A stretch of 64,000 bases of DNA, from contig JH720301.1 of NCBI GenBank assembly GCA_000231825.2, positions 372,001 to 436,000 of the forward strand, in the 5' to 3' direction. The first letter of the stretch is position 1; every line of letters starts with the position of its first letter. The notes beneath the pieces are model-generated. The model was not told the DNA's origin, searched no databases, and saw only the letters and a list, made by a program, of their open reading frames with translations. Shown in pieces: positions 41,891 through 56,328 of the stretch. Origin of the DNA: Tetrahymena elliotti 4EA. Lineage: Eukaryota > Ciliophora > Oligohymenophorea > Hymenostomatida > Tetrahymenidae. Both the position numbers and the translations under genes were made by a program.

Positions 41891-43874
41891 TCATCTCCAA
41901 ATTGGATAATCAATCTATAAATAATACAAATAAACAAACAAAAATAACTATATATTAATAAAGCATTGTTATTCAATATACAATTTAATACTAATCAATC
42001 AATAATCAAACATATTTTACTCAATCCAAAATCTCAAATTAAATTGAAAGATTTCATTATAGAATATTTATATAAAACTAATTAATTATTAATATATAAA
42101 ATCTTATCTATTTTAACTATTCATTTTACATTTAATTGTCATTCGATTAATATATACCTTTTCTACTTAAATTACCTTAATCAGTAAACCTTTTTAATTA
42201 ATTAGATTTAAATATTTTTACATAAATTGATAGATTCAGCAATTTTTCTATTTACTTCTTATGCTTAAATATATAATTTTCAAAATTGTTAATTGTAATA
42301 TGTTTCAATCAGATTGTATAAAATTTAAATATTTTTAACATATGTTTAAAGTTGATTACTAATGAAATTACAAATCATTATTTTAATTTAAATATTTTAT
42401 TTATCTCATGGATTTAAAATGTAAATTAAATCTTCAAAAAAACGAACAAATAATAAAAACATAATTTTTTTCATTATTCATTAAGAAAATTCAATTATTT
42501 ATAATTAGAAAAAATATTTCTTCTGTTTTTTAAGTTTAAACTTATTTATTTGTGTCAAAAAAAGAGAAATATAAAAGTGGAAATATCATGAAATATGAAG
42601 AAAAAAATAAGCTTTGAATCAAAATATTCAGGCTTTTAATTAATATTTTTGTTTTTTTTTAAATTCAGGGTAAAAATTAAAAGAATAATTATCAAAAAGT
42701 TTATCAATAAAATATTCAAGGAATTTTAAATCATACATGTAAATCTCAAATAATTGATTAGGCTCTCTTATGGAAATATCAAATAAATTTAGTGATTAAA
42801 TAATTCATCAAATTTTTATTGGAATTCAATGAATCTAAAAATACTAATGAAAACAGCATAATTTTGATGATTTTCTATAGTAAAAATAACTTGATTACTT
42901 TATTATTCTTATCAGAAATGAATTTTAATGGATCAATTTAATAATTATAAACAAAACAAATATCAATAATAAATTTGTTAAAAAAAGCAAGGAAGCCATC
43001 TTTCTTCTAATTGAATAAAATTTTTTTTTTTAAATTTTAGAAATCATATCACATGAATTTAGATTTTGTATTGATACAGTAAATAGATTTATTTAATAGA
43101 TTGATTGATTGATTATTTTTTTAGAGAAGGTGTATTAAAATAGGTTCTTAGATTAAAATTTAAAGAAGATTTTACAATCTGTTTATCTGTTATTTTTAAT
43201 ATTTTATTTTGAGAATATAATTTAGTAAATGCATAAATGATTGACTTTACTATCAAATTAATATTGTATGTTATCTAAAATTTAAAATTTTACTATTAAA
43301 TTAAGATAATTAAATAAAATAAAAACAGTGGAAGAACATGAAGAATTTGAAGAGCTATAATATAATTCAGCTGAAAAAGAGAGAGAAAAAAGTATTTATT
43401 AGAAACTAAATAGTTTAACATTATTTTTTGATTTTTAATCAGCTTTTACTTGTTAATTCCTTAATTCCGTAGAAATAAATTATTATATATATTTTAAGTT
43501 AGGATTTACTAATAACCAAATTAATAGCTAACAAAAGTTTATCCAAAAAAACTAGTACAACACAAGCAATAAAAAGAAACTAAGCTAAGCCACTCAAGTA
43601 GCACACAAAACTATAGTTGAAGTGGAGCTATATAATAAAGCACTAAGGAAATATTTAAGTTATAGGTTTGCAGTGTAGAAAATTCTGATACTGGAAAAAG
43701 TTACTTTCAAATTTTCTTGATTATTTAGTTTTCATTAGAAGAGAACTTTAGGATTCATAGTAAAACAAGTAGTTGTGAAAGACTTATTGGCATATTTTTT
43801 TACTGATAAAATTATTTAAAAATAGAATAAATAAATATAATTACATAGTTAATAATCTAATTCTAATTTTTATA
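41891..43874. other. Intergenic region
   Basis: About 2 kb between two plus-strand genes. Mostly AT-rich and empty. From 43327 to 43720 one plus-strand frame lacks TGA and is richer in GC, but has no ATG and no splice path to the kinase. It may be the transcribed leader of the kinase at 43875. Confidence 0.4.
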
Positions 43875-46800
43875 ATGATGAAATAACAAGCAACCAAATA
43901 AAATTTACAAAATATTCAAGCAAATTAATCAGGAGGGTAGACAGTAGTGGGAACACCATCTTCAAATGCGTCTAATTCATAGCAATAAAAAACTTAATAA
44001 GGTTTATAGTAAAATGCAGCATAGCAATAATAATAGGTAGTAAATTAGTAAAAATTCTAAGATATGAAGCGCATTGAAGATTATACCTTTTGCCTTAGTG
44101 ATCTAGTAGGTAAAGGAGCTTCAGGAACTGTTTATTTAGGAGAGAATAGCGTGACTAAAGAGCTGGTAGCTATTAAAGTTATAGATTTGCATTAGGTTAA
44201 AGATGAATATACTTGGGGATTGATATGCTCGGAAATAGATATTATGAAAAAGCTGAAATGTGAAAATGTAGTTAAGCTTATTGATGTTTTTTAAACTCAA
44301 AACAATGCCTACATCATAACTGAATTATGTGAAGATGGAGATTTAGTAGATTTTATGAAAAGGAATGCAGGGAAAATTCGTCAAAATTAGGCCGTTAAAA
44401 TCATTACTGATATATTAAGAGGCCTATAAGAACTTGCTAAGCATGGAATTATTCACAGAGATCTAAAACCTGCTAACATTCTAATATCAAAGAAAGATGT
44501 TTTTAAAATTACTGATTTCGGGTTTGCACGTATGGTAGAAAAGAATGATTATTTAATGACTTCTTTAGTAGGAACACCCTTATATATGTCTCCCTAAATT
44601 CTAAAAAGATAAATGTACACTTCCAAATGTGATGTTTGGAGTATAGGTTTACTTTTTTATGAACTCATTTATGGCCAAACTCCTTGGCCTAGCAATTCAG
44701 TTATAGATTTAGTCAATAATATGTTTACAAATCCACTCAAATTCCCTAATGTAGGTTAAGCAGGAGATGTTATACTGGAGGATGTAAAGGATTTCATTAA
44801 AGGTTGTTTAAAATTTGAGGAATCCGATCGATTAGGATGGGAAGACGTATATAAACATTCACTATTTAAAGATGTCTTATATGCATACTCTTAAAAAAGC
44901 CCTAATAGCAATAGTATGATGTAAAACAACCCTTTCTCAAATTAGGATGATAGAGGGTCTTATCTCAAGTCTCCTAATAATCAAAAAGATAGTTAAAGCA
45001 ATAAAAAAGGCAGCTTTGTTAGCTCTTTTTAAACATCTTTCATGACAACATACACTAGCTCTAATACTAATACTTCAAAGACGGCAAAAGGAAATAATAG
45101 TTCAAATAATTACTCAAGTAAACAATAAAATAACCTTTATTCTAATTAAAAACAAGCTAAAAGTGGAACTTAATCATAAAAGCAACAGCAGACATAATAG
45201 TAAAATTCTGCCAATTCAAATACAAACAATCAAAATATAAATAATGCAACTGCTAATACAACGGCTGCTACAACTACTAATAATAACAACAATAATACAA
45301 CTCTCTCTAGTAGTACAAATTCTTCAAATAATAATACTTAATATAGTAATTAGGTACAAGGTATAGCTGGTCATAATAATATAAATAGTAATAGCAATAA
45401 TAATATCTAATCAATTTTATAAAAGGATTTCAGCTAAAAGACTAAAAGTAACTCCAGATAAAGCACCCCTTCAATTTAAAAATAAGCAATAAATTAAGTA
45501 GGATAGTAAAATTAAGTGTCAAATGCTGTAGGTGCGGGTGTTAGTGATACTAAAAATTAAAGTAATTTTGAAAATAGCCAGCAATCTACTCCAAGATAAT
45601 AAAGCAAATTAGGAAATTAATATTAAACAGCAGCTAAATTAGCTAATATAAATAATGGAGTAATTCCTTAGCAAGGGTCTTTTTTAATGAACTCTCCTGC
45701 AAATAACAATCAACAACTAGTTTAGTAGCCAAATTAAAGTCAGTAAACTAGTACCTTTAATGTTTAAAATAGATAGTCATAAATAAATTCTCCTCATTTA
45801 AAAGATAAAAAAGGAAATGGATAATCATAAATAACAATAAATTAGCCAACTTCCTCCTTTTTGCAATAAAATATTTAATCATAATCGCAGAATAAACTTG
45901 AAAATTTGAGACAATAATATAAAAAACAAGTCAAAGATAAAAAATCTTGTGAATATCAATATGGGCAAGGAAGTATTCATAACTTACCAAATGAAAATTA
46001 GATTAATAACAATCTAGCTCCTCTTAGTAATAACAGTGGTTTAGTCTATGGCAGTATCAATTCTAATCCTTCAGAGAAATCAAATATTACAGCAGCAGCT
46101 ACTGCAACTTCATCGACATCTTCATCTTCTTTTAATTTCATTCATAAAAGATAGAAATCAGCAAGAGATGTTATTTAGAATTATAATTCAGCTTCAAATA
46201 ATTTTTATATTCCACTCTCTAGTCCCACTAAAAATTAGAATTAATCAGATAAATACAGAATATTGACTGAACCTAATTAAATAAATGAAAACAAAGATAG
46301 TTTTTCTCCTAATAAGAATAACACTATCCTTGGTATAAATAGAGAGAGTAATTTTTAAAATTCACAGAGCAATCAAAACTAATTACCTTAGAGTTCTTCA
46401 AGTCCACTTTCAACAGAACCTTCGTAAAATCCAGTCCCAACGGTTTTAATTACATTAGGTTCAATGAACTAAATTTTGGGAGGAAACTCAGTAAATAATG
46501 GTAGAGTAAATTCACCAAATTAAACAGATCAGGTATCAGGTAATATGCTAAATATGAGTAACGATAATAGCTAACTAGAAATAAATTGTTTATATCCAAA
46601 CAACTAACTGAATAGCTAAATGCAAAGAGTTAGCTAAGGCGTTATCAATCTAGATTAGTGTGGAACTCCAGAAAAACCAGTTGGCCTTTAGCTCAAGTAG
46701 TGTTTCTATTAGTAAAAAGGATACTTAAAGAACAACACCAGGTCAATAACCCCAACAATGTCAGCCTCAGCATAAAAGGGCCTATCTTCCAATACATCAA

Positions 46801-49028
46801 ATAATACACCTAAGGTAAACTAATAACCTGATATTGGAAATAACAATAACAACCTAAGCAACTCCAAAAAAGCCCTTTCTAATTTCAATAAATTTGCTAC
46901 ATTTGTATATAATACAGAAGAAAGAGGTTCCAAATTAGCTTCAAACAGCAACTATATAAGCCCTAATCCTCATTAAAATGCAGCTTAATCAGGTAAAAAT
47001 AGCAATAATAAAAGATAGAAATTTAATAATAGGCTTTCTTAACAATAATAATAATAAAGCTAAATTTAAATAATGGTAAATAGTAAACTCTCTGATACGA
47101 AATAAAATTTAAATCTAAATAACTTTAATAGCAGTAATGCAGGATAATACTAAACATTTGACCCTTTTAAGACAGCAGACTAGGTGTTGATAAATAACTT
47201 CACAATTCATGATGAATCTCTAAATTCAAGTGGTTCACCTAAAAATTATGATAAATCACAATAAGATAATTTAGTTGAACAATAGTAAGTACTAGTTGCT
47301 TAAAACCTTAACAAGCCTTAACACAACTATGTTTAGCTTAATTTGAACTCTGCAAACTCAAATAACAATCATTTTAATTTTTAATCTGATAAAAAAATAA
47401 ATAATAGCCAGTCTCCTACTATAAAAGGTAGTAACTAGGGATATGGAAAGCAAAATCTACTACCCAACTAATATAAATCATATGATTTCTCTTGTTAAAT
47501 TTAGAAGGTAGAAGATGGAATAGGCTCCTAAAACTAAGGAATTTAATTAAATTCGGTTTAATCACCGTTGAATTAGAAAAAGAATTCAATAAATTTATTG
47601 CCATAAGTTGTTCAATGCAGATTAGATGAGTCATCATAAAATGATAATAAAAATAGTGATACAAATAGTGAAAGATCTGCTTAGAATATATTAAATAATC
47701 CAATTATTAATTTGAATAGACGGGATATTACAAACTAATAGTAATAGCAAATAACTCAAGTAAATTTGAATTACACATAGAACATTAAAAATATATTAGG
47801 AAATACTCCCTCATAGTCAAGTAATTCTTAATACTTAGGATCTCCTGCCACTAATAATTCTAATATATTTTCATAATTATACAATTTAGAAATAGGAACT
47901 TAGTAAATGAACTCTGCTACAAATCACATTGCAGTTAATCTAGCTAATCCATCATCTTATTAAAGTCCTGTTATGGAAAACAAGTCTGTTTCAAGTAATA
48001 GTGTGAGCTCTCAAGCTATGACTCCTTTAGATTTAAAGAAAACTCATTCAGATTTTCTATCACCATAATTAAAGAATAATAAATTTTCTTTTGATTCTGG
48101 TTCAATCAACATTACACCATAGGCAAATACAACAACAAATTAATAAAACTTCTAAAGCATTCATGGAAGCTCACATTTCGCTACACACAATAATAGACAA
48201 GCCTAAAAAAGCAGTGACTTTAATTCTTTCCAGAGTAATTTTATCTCTTCTCTTGTTCAGTAAGAAAACTATTCAAGCTCAGATATACTAAACAATTATT
48301 TAAATTTCTGTAAGCTTTTATCAAATATAGTACGTATAATAAACAACAGTAATTTTGATAAATTAGCATTCTAATCAAGCAATCATTTGTTAGAAAAAAT
48401 AACTTTTATTCTTCTTAAAAATGCTATGATAAAACTTACCAAAGTAAATGACAAAATGTATGCTAATGGAGAAAATATTTTCAACTTGAGTGATTGGAAT
48501 ACATTTAAAATATCTGGAAAATACACAGAAATGCAAACATCTTTCTTCCTTTTATTTACAGAAATCCAAAGTAGTTTTGAATCAGAATGGAAGAAAGGAA
48601 ATAACCATTCTACTTAATCATAATAAATAGCTTAAGATTACTCTTTTGTATAGTTATTCAATAAAGATATGAATGATGACGTTAGGTTCTACTCAATTTC
48701 CCTAAGTTTTGTTAAATCCTTCATTTAGTTATTAAATTAAAAACTCTCATCTAATCCATAAACATCATTATTAAACCCAAATCCTACTTTTACTGATAAA
48801 AATGATATAGTTGCAGTAACTCTCCTAAACGATTTCGTTGAATATCACGAAATGTTAAAAACAAATCTGATCAGCATGGACACCTTCCATAATTAAATAT
48901 TTACTAAATTTAATTAGTTTCTGTCAAAATTCAATAACACATATAATTACCTTACTCTTGTCTCTAAGAATTATGATGCATAATTTATTTCAAATCTATA
49001 AAATAAACTCAAATATATTATACCCTGA
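43875..49028 (+). CDS. Giant ULK/ATG1-like Ser/Thr protein kinase, intronless paralog
   Basis: One exon of 5154 bases, 1717 residues. Two ATGs (43875, 43878) start a Gln-rich leader; ATG 44064 would start at the kinase domain. Numbered from 43875, the domain spans about 70-340: GKGASGTVYLG, Lys101 in VAIK, HRDLKPANIL with HRD at 194-196, DFG at 214-216, and GTPLYMSPQ, again with Gln for the Glu of APE. DVWSIGL follows. About 1100 residues of Asn/Gln/Ser low-complexity sequence come next, with many runs of AAT and TAA codons. The last 250 residues are ordered, with LLEKITFILLKNAMIKL and SDWNTF, and resemble the tail of the minus-strand kinase. By analogy with ULK/ATG1 this tail may bind regulators; that is inference. 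It is a paralog of the 12554-18624 gene. Confidence 0.85.
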
Positions 49029-49424
49029 TAAAAATAAATTAATTAGTTAGTTAGTAAGTAAATCAATAATAAATAATTATGTTTGTAAGTCTTCTTTCTA
49101 ATTTGCAATTTTAATTGAAAAATCTAATCTAAATAAATATTTAAGTTTTATGATTTAGTTAGTAAGTTATCTAGTTAATTAGAAACATATTAATTCATTT
49201 CAAATATTTTGTTTTAAAAAAAAAACTATTGTTCAAAATAAAATAAATTTTGCTAAATAAATCTTTTTCTACTAAAATTTAATTCCTTTAATTATCAAAT
49301 TTTTTAATATTATTTCATATGAATAATTTTAATTTAAATTTGTTATTTTATTCATTTGAATGATATTATTATATATTTTTTTTTAAATGAAAATATAAAT
49401 ACAACTTTTATTTATATCAATGAA
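49029..49424. other. Convergent intergenic spacer
   Basis: About 400 bases between convergent 3' ends. Contains short TTAGT repeats near 49043-49060 and 49150-49180. No gene. Confidence 0.5.
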
Positions 49425-50657
49425 TCAATCTTATTTTTTAACTGTTTGATTATTTTAATCTCCTATAAGGTAATTTCTAGAAATAAAATCTCCATCATAA
49501 GCAGAATAGATACTTGTTGAGATAGTAAGTTTATTATTAGCAGGGAAAACACTCATTACTTGGTTAAGAACATTTTACTTTGTGCAATTTGTTTAGCCTA
49601 TTGCCTCAATATTCCTTATTGTTTAATAGTATCTGAAATCCTTAAATTTTGTGTTGCTTCTATCTGTGTTTGTTTAGACTAAAAACCACTCAGTATCACT
49701 TAAAGTATAGACATTTTAAATACTTTCTCTATTTCTTTCAATTACAATACCTTAGTTTCCTTCTAAACCTGAAACAATAAAGTAGATTGGAGATGAAACA
49801 TTCGCAGTTTTAAGTATTTCAACTGCTTCATCATAAGTATTTGCTTAATTGACAGCCTATTTAAATTCAAAGAAAATTGAAAAAAAGAAATTAGTTTAAT
49901 TAAATAAAAAGTTTATTTAATGGTTATAAACAAATGAAATATCTTATATGTGCCTTGAGAGTAACTTAATAAGAATATACTCTTAATCAAATTAAAAAAT
50001 TAATTAAAAAGAAATAATTACAATTTATGGAAGATAAATTCCTTAGTAATAGAAATCTTTAATAAGAGCGTTGATGTTATTTTCTCTAGAGTCACTTGTA
50101 CGGTAGTTAATACTAATTGAAAATTATCCTATTTTAGTAACAGTAATGAGAGAAACAAATCCTACTAAGGTCTCACTTTTGTAGATAACTTTTCCATTTC
50201 TCACCCAATGAGCTTAAATAGCAAGTTATGAAATTTCTTATTAAAAATCATAATCTAAATTTCTAGCATGGAAAAGAGTATTATCAGTTTGTCTTATAAT
50301 AACAGAAGTGCATCCCATACTTTCCAAATCATACATAAAGTTATATGTGTAAAGAGTAGGTAAGTCAACTCCAGAAAGAGCGCTAATTGCTTCTATATTT
50401 TTTCCAATTTCAGGATGAACATTACCATAAGCAACAAATTAATCAGCAAGCTCTTAAGAAATATTTGCATGTTATTTGTATTTGTAAGCAAACTCTTTCA
50501 AAATCTAAGCTTTAGCCTCCATAACTTCTCTCCATCTTTCCAAGGGAGGAAGATCTAAGTTAATAACAAACAAAGGATCTTCACCAACAGCCTATGTTTA
50601 TTCAAGAGTAATCATAAATATTGCTATTACAAATATAAGATTTTTTAATTAATTCAT
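49425..50657 (-). CDS. Acid ceramidase/NAAA-like lysosomal amidase
   Basis: Ntn-hydrolase of the acid ceramidase / N-acylethanolamine acid amidase family, which hydrolyses the amide bond of ceramides or N-acylethanolamines in lysosomes. Exons 50657-50022 and 49856-49425 are in phase. A signal peptide (LKNLIFVIAIFMITL) starts the protein. The N-terminal pro-region has the family NLDLPPLERW pattern. The catalytic Cys is C116 in MGCTSVI, followed by R132 and D135 in HARNLDYDF; autocleavage before Cys is expected. The C-terminal half has IYFIVSG, VIERNR, and WFLVQTNTDR, as in human ASAH1. Between YQGIYLP and AVNQANTYDEA, relatives have about 15-20 more residues. A short extra exon inside the 165-base gap (49857-50021, about 49925-49990) is likely but unresolved. 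Confidence 0.88.
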
Positions 50658-52435
50658 ATTTCTACTCAATATTATCTTTACATAAATAAATTATTTATAC
50701 TCCTATCTATTATCTAGTAATCAAATTTTATACCGATTTATGCACAAATTTTACTAATTGTTATTTACTTAACTTAAATAGTAATAGTAATTAATAAATT
50801 GTTTTTTCTTCTACATTTAAATACTATCTATCAAATCCAAGATATGAATTATACATAAGTTTAATAATATGTTAAAAATCTATTTTATTTGGAATCTTAA
50901 TTATCCTTTATATTTTTTTAAAGAGGATAAAAATTGTGTTTTTTTTTGTTACTCAAATCAAAATGAAGTCTAGCATAAAAATTTGAAATAATTATTGGTC
51001 TTTTATTGTTTCCAATATTATTTACTAGTTTGTTAATCTCTATACAAACCTAGCATAAAAAAATTTACCTCTTAAATCAACCAAAATAAGCTCATTTAGA
51101 TAGGAGCAGCAATCTATTAAAAGAATATTCGAAAGCCAGCTGTATGAACAAATTAATGAAAATATAGTAATTAAGGTATTTATTTATTTTTAAAATTGAA
51201 ACGTGTATGACTTGAACAAGCATTTTAGAAATTTTTAGAAGAAATTTAAAAACAAATACATAATACTAATAAGCTAAATAATAGTTGAAAAAGTTTCTAA
51301 AAGAAAAAAGGTTATTAAAATTATGATTGTTTGGTATTTGTTAAGCTTTTTTAATAAAATTATGACGATAAAAAATGTAAGTTGATTTCTTTAATTAAGA
51401 AAATTCTTATTTTCAAAAGTTACATTGTTAAAGTTACAATTAATTTTTGACAATTTTCACATAAAATACATACTTCTAATAAATCATAAGAATTATTATA
51501 ATAAAAAATAATTAGGGTTGATAAGTAATTTTTACCTACATTTGTTATAGTTGATATGACTTAAAAGAAATATTCTAGAAATATAAATATATTATCATTC
51601 AAAATTAATATGCTAAGTTATTGCTTATAAAATGTTTAGTCAATAAACTAAAATATTATTTAATGAATCAAATAATATTTTGAAAAGTACTTAAAATTGC
51701 TCTAATTCTAAAATGAACAAATAAGAAGTTAGATAAAGTTAAAAAATGGATCATTTAATATTTAGTATCTATATTAATCAAAATCTTAGATAATGAGTAA
51801 AAAAAATATGATATTTGAGATATTAAGAAATTTTATATAGCTTTCTAGAACTTTATTTATAATATTTATAATTTCAGTAAGTAAAATCATTAAATAAAAA
51901 AAACTAAAATAAGTTCATATAAAATTTTTGAATTTATACTGAATATCTTTTTCAGAAAGAAAAAAATTCTAATTTTATTTAAAAGCATATAAAATATGTA
52001 TTTTTTACATAATATTACTTTAATAAAAAATAATTTATGGAGAAATAATCTTTCCTCAAAAATCAAACGTTACAAGTTAATAAAAATATTCTGATAAAAA
52101 TAAGTTACAAAATTTAATCATGTAAAAACAATATTTTTATTTTAAAAATAGAGAGCATAGTAGGCAAAGTTAAAGATTTTTAAAAAAAATAATTTATTTC
52201 CTGAAATAAAATAAATAGAAATCATTCAATTATTTGAAGAAAGTTTTAAAAAATAAATCTTTTAGATTTTTAGTTGTTTTTTTAAGATAGAATTCTAACT
52301 AAACACATATATTTATTTTTAAAATTTATAAAAATTTTGTTTTGGTAAATATTATCACATTTGAATAAAATATAAAATTGACATAAAATTAAAAATAATT
52401 GATAATGTTATTTATTTTGTTATTATTTAAATGTT
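50658..52435. other. Intergenic region
   Basis: About 1.8 kb between minus-strand genes. The end next to 50657 should hold the amidase promoter. Otherwise AT-rich with no coding frame. Confidence 0.5.
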
Positions 52436-54402
52436 TCAGACATCAAGTTTAATTACAGAATTGGATTATAGTAAATCTAATTAGATTTGCTTTTCCTCTT
52501 TTTATGAGTTGATTTATTCATTTATCATTTTTTTGTATTCTTACTTTTACTATGACTATTTTTCTTTTTTAACAACAGACTAGATTTTATCATTTTTTGA
52601 GCACAAATTATTCATATATATTCTTTCATTTTCATTACATTCGTTATCAAATAAAATTTGTTAATTGATTTCATCTTTATTTTCTGATAATTCTGGATTT
52701 CCATATTTAGAAAAAAACTCTTTTGACCCATCACTAACACTACTTGCATGGCTAGGAGAATCATATAGGCGAAGCTTTAATACTTCTTCTTCTGAACTGT
52801 TTTTATGCTTTTAATTTAACTTTTCTAATTCAGTGTGGATAACCCTATTGCTTATAGACCCACAATTATTTAATTCATACTCATTATGTCTTCTATTATG
52901 TTAATTTTATTTATTTTATGATGATTCTTTTACAGGAGATATTTGTTCTATTTGATAACCATTGAGGTTAGATTCATTGATAGATTTATTAACTGTAGCG
53001 GTTACATTATCAGAGTTGTAAATTCTTTTTTGAATTGAGTTAATATGAAGTTCAATTTATCTATTGTTATCCCTATCAATTTTAAAGTATTTTGGTTTTT
53101 TAATATAAGGATCAATAGTCAAATTTCTTAATTCATAGATTCTTTCTACATTTTTAGTTAATATAACTAATTCTTCATAAATTTCATATATTTTTAAGCT
53201 GATACTCTAGTTTTATGTCAAGATTTAATCTAAATTTAGAATAAATTAAATAAAGGATTACAAAATATTTTAATAAACATAAAATAATAGAGTTCATTAA
53301 ATAAAAAAATAATTAAAAAATAAATGTAAAGATTTAATTTTTTTGTTCATTAAAAAATAATAGATAGATAGTCAAAGCTATTTATTATTTTTCTATAAGA
53401 ATCAATAATTATTAAATTAAATCTATATTGGCATTTTGTATTACTTTATAGATTTTTTATTAATAAATTAGTTACCTTTGATTGAAGTCATTACATCACT
53501 GACAAAATCATAAATCATAATTATGTCTTTTATTATCATATGGCTAACATATTTATTGATTTCAAATTTTTAGTAGTTTTGCAATGAGAAAGATAAATTT
53601 TATGTAACCTAATATATTAGAAAAGATAATTTAATATTTGCTATAATTTAAATTTTAATTCGATTTTGTTATTTTTTACCTTAAAAACATTTTTTAGTAT
53701 GCTTGTGAGAGGAGTTAAAGTGCTGATTATTTCTTAAATTTATTTTTATTTTAAATATTCTAAGCTTTCACTCTAAAAGTATAACTCGCATTAATGAAAT
53801 TCATAAAAATTCTTTGATATCTATCTTAAAAATTGGTAATATTTTATAACTATTGGCACATGAACTTCTTCGCCTAATCATTATTACAAACAATAAATTA
53901 AAAAAAGTCAAAGAGCAATAAGAAAAATAAGAATTTAAAATTATACATTGAATATGCATCTTTAAATTTGCTTTTAAATCAGCTAAGATATCATTATTAA
54001 TAATGATATGAGTGACATTAAGCTTCATCATATGAATTAGTTTGTGAAAAATGTAAACCATTTTAATTGCTTAATTCCAATTATCGTATGCCTTAATAGA
54101 GATAAAGAGCTCTTAAATTGCTTTTTACTAACATAATTCCTAATCATGTCCTTCTAATCCATCTTTTAATTCTAAATAAATAAATGCTATTAAATTTAAC
54201 CTTATTTCATTGTTTGAAATTTACTTATTATCATATCCTCAGTTGGTCTTAAGTAATCTTCTGAGGTTTAGATTTTAAGTAGGATCTAATTTTTAATTTC
54301 AAAATGGATTAAATATTGGGTTTTTCTTTGCAAAGTATAATATACCTTGTCGAATTCGGAAGAGATAGAGAGTGCACGAAATAGTGATTTTATTTTCTTC
54401 AT
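52436..54402 (-). CDS. ENTH/ANTH-type endocytic adaptor
   Basis: Six exons: 54402-54346, 54285-54225, 54171-53947, 53873-53680, 53608-53476, 53229-52436; phases agree, 487 residues, introns 53-246 bases. The N-terminal 270 residues look like an ANTH/ENTH superhelix: FDKILLKIQTSEDYLRP resembles the 'KAT..D..P' helix pair, and DNWNQAIKMVYIFHKLI matches the conserved 'W..v.KaL.l.H.Ll' helix. Such domains bind PI(4,5)P2 and recruit clathrin at the plasma membrane. The remainder is a polar tail, with a possible clathrin-box-like LDLL near the end (QLDLLQ). Lys-rich lipid-site residues cannot be assigned. The 53-base intron 54172-54224 was chosen because it joins two frames that do not connect otherwise. 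AP180/CALM-like is the best guess. Confidence 0.74.
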
Positions 54403-56328
54403 ATTTTAAGAGTTTGGAGCTTGACTTATTTATTATTTTTTAGTAGAAGAAATTATAGTTTGTTTAATATTTAGTTTAGCTAAACAATTAATTGCTTATT
54501 TTTAGAAAAATAGACCTTTTTTAATTTTTAAAGTGATTAATAATAAATAATTTATTATCTTTTGTTGCAAAATTTTTTTCAATTTAAATTATAACTTGTC
54601 TTATATTCTTCTTTCACTTATATTATTGAGCCAATTAAATTATCATTTTACATTAAAATCTTCAGTTCATGAATATTAGATTAAGCGAACAGAAATTAGT
54701 ATTCTGATTATACATATACTCAAAAAATTAAGTAGTGCTTATATCTCTATCTATTTTATAATTTTGATTAATATTATATTCATGGTTTTCTTAGAAAAAT
54801 TTGGTTTGGTAAATAAATCTATTTTCTAATCTATTTTAAGCAAATAAAATGTGAAAAGTTGGTTATTCATTAAAAAAATTCTTTGAAAGAAAAGTATTTT
54901 TAGTTAATTTTTTCTATGATTATCTTTTTGTAGCTAAAATATTTTATATAAGAAAGTCAAAATTGAAATATAAATTGAAAGTAGCAAGTGCTAACAAAAT
55001 TAATAATATTATTATTTTTTTATTTTAATAAAACACCATTTAAATAATATTATTTTAAAATCAAGAAGGTTCAAAAAATAATTAAAATATTATTAAGTTC
55101 CATAAAATAACTGGATTTTTTTATTAAAATCATTTTTAGCTGACCGCTTTCCAGAAATTTAGTTGCAAATAATCTTTTCTATTTTTAGTTTTCAAATAGT
55201 TTCCTCTTTTTAATTTTCAAATCACTTCCTTTTTTAATTTTCAAAAATAAAAATTAGCATAAATTAAATCTTATTTATTGCCTTAAAATTACAAAAGATA
55301 CTTGGAATAGAAACTATTTTATAATTACATCCAAAACTAAATAATCTAAAATTAAAGATACATTTTTATGAGAGGTTAAAGTAAATTGTATTATATTAAC
55401 ATAGAGTGTGGGCATTTTAGGGAACTTAATAATATGAATCAATTTTTACTCAATACTATTTGATTATTTTAAAAAGCTTAAATTCAAATACTTAAATACA
55501 TCTAAGATTACTTTAAACAAATTTAATTCTTCAAAAGTATTTTTTAATTTAAAATTAAAAACAATTTTTACTTAAAAATACAATATTCTAATTTATTGTT
55601 ATACTTTAATTATAATAATATCATCCTTAAACTTAGTAATTTCTTTCTAATGAGAAGTTTTTAATTGTGGATTGCTTAGAATTGAGTTGTATTTTTTCAA
55701 TGAAAATATTTACTTTTCTTCATAGTAATAAAATAGAAAACATCAAATTAAAATTGAAAACGAATAAGTTAAATTTTTTATATTTAGCTTTTAAAAAATA
55801 TTATGAGGAAAGGATATATTTAGAAAAAAAATAAAAAAAGATTAAAATTCTTAGAAGAAATAAAAAAAAATAGTTTAATATACAGATTTGTTAGGGAATG
55901 TAATTGGCGAATGAAAAACCAATATTTCATATTCTTTTTTTAAATTATTTTAATTTTGATAAACTAAATAACTGTTTCTAAAAAATATTGAAACAAATTT
56001 TCAAAAAAGGTGAAAAAAAATTCTTTATTTTACAAATTTTTGATGTAAAAATGAAAAAGACAAATTTCTAAAATTAATTTATATTCTTTATTTAGAAGTG
56101 AAAATAAATAAATTTTCATTAAATTAATGTTAATAAGCTCTATCTAAACTTTTAAAAAACTTTTCTAAATGCTAACGCTTCATTTTTAATAATTTTTAGA
56201 AGTTGTAGAAGTAGAGAAAAAAAATTAAATATTACAGCGTTGAATTAAATTTTTGATAAATTATTAAGATTTTAAAAGTAAACATTTCAATTAATATCAA
56301 AGCATTTATCTATATTAACAGATAAATA
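54403..56328. other. Divergent intergenic region
   Basis: About 1.9 kb between divergent genes, so it contains both promoters. Very AT-rich, including an imperfect 30-base duplication near 55190-55245 (TTTTTAATTTTCAAAT-type units). No gene seen. Confidence 0.5.

Noticed and set aside
41601..41909. Second Lys-rich ORF in another frame of the MMTAG2-like gene
   Set aside because: Shadow of the Lys-rich tail; A-rich repeats keep several frames open.
43327..43720. Open plus-strand frame before the second kinase as an exon
   Set aside because: No ATG, no convincing splice link; about 130 codons without TGA can occur by chance in this DNA. Kept as possible leader.
54172..54240. Frameshift mutation in the ANTH gene
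   Set aside because: A canonical 53-base intron joins the two frames in phase, so no mutation is needed.
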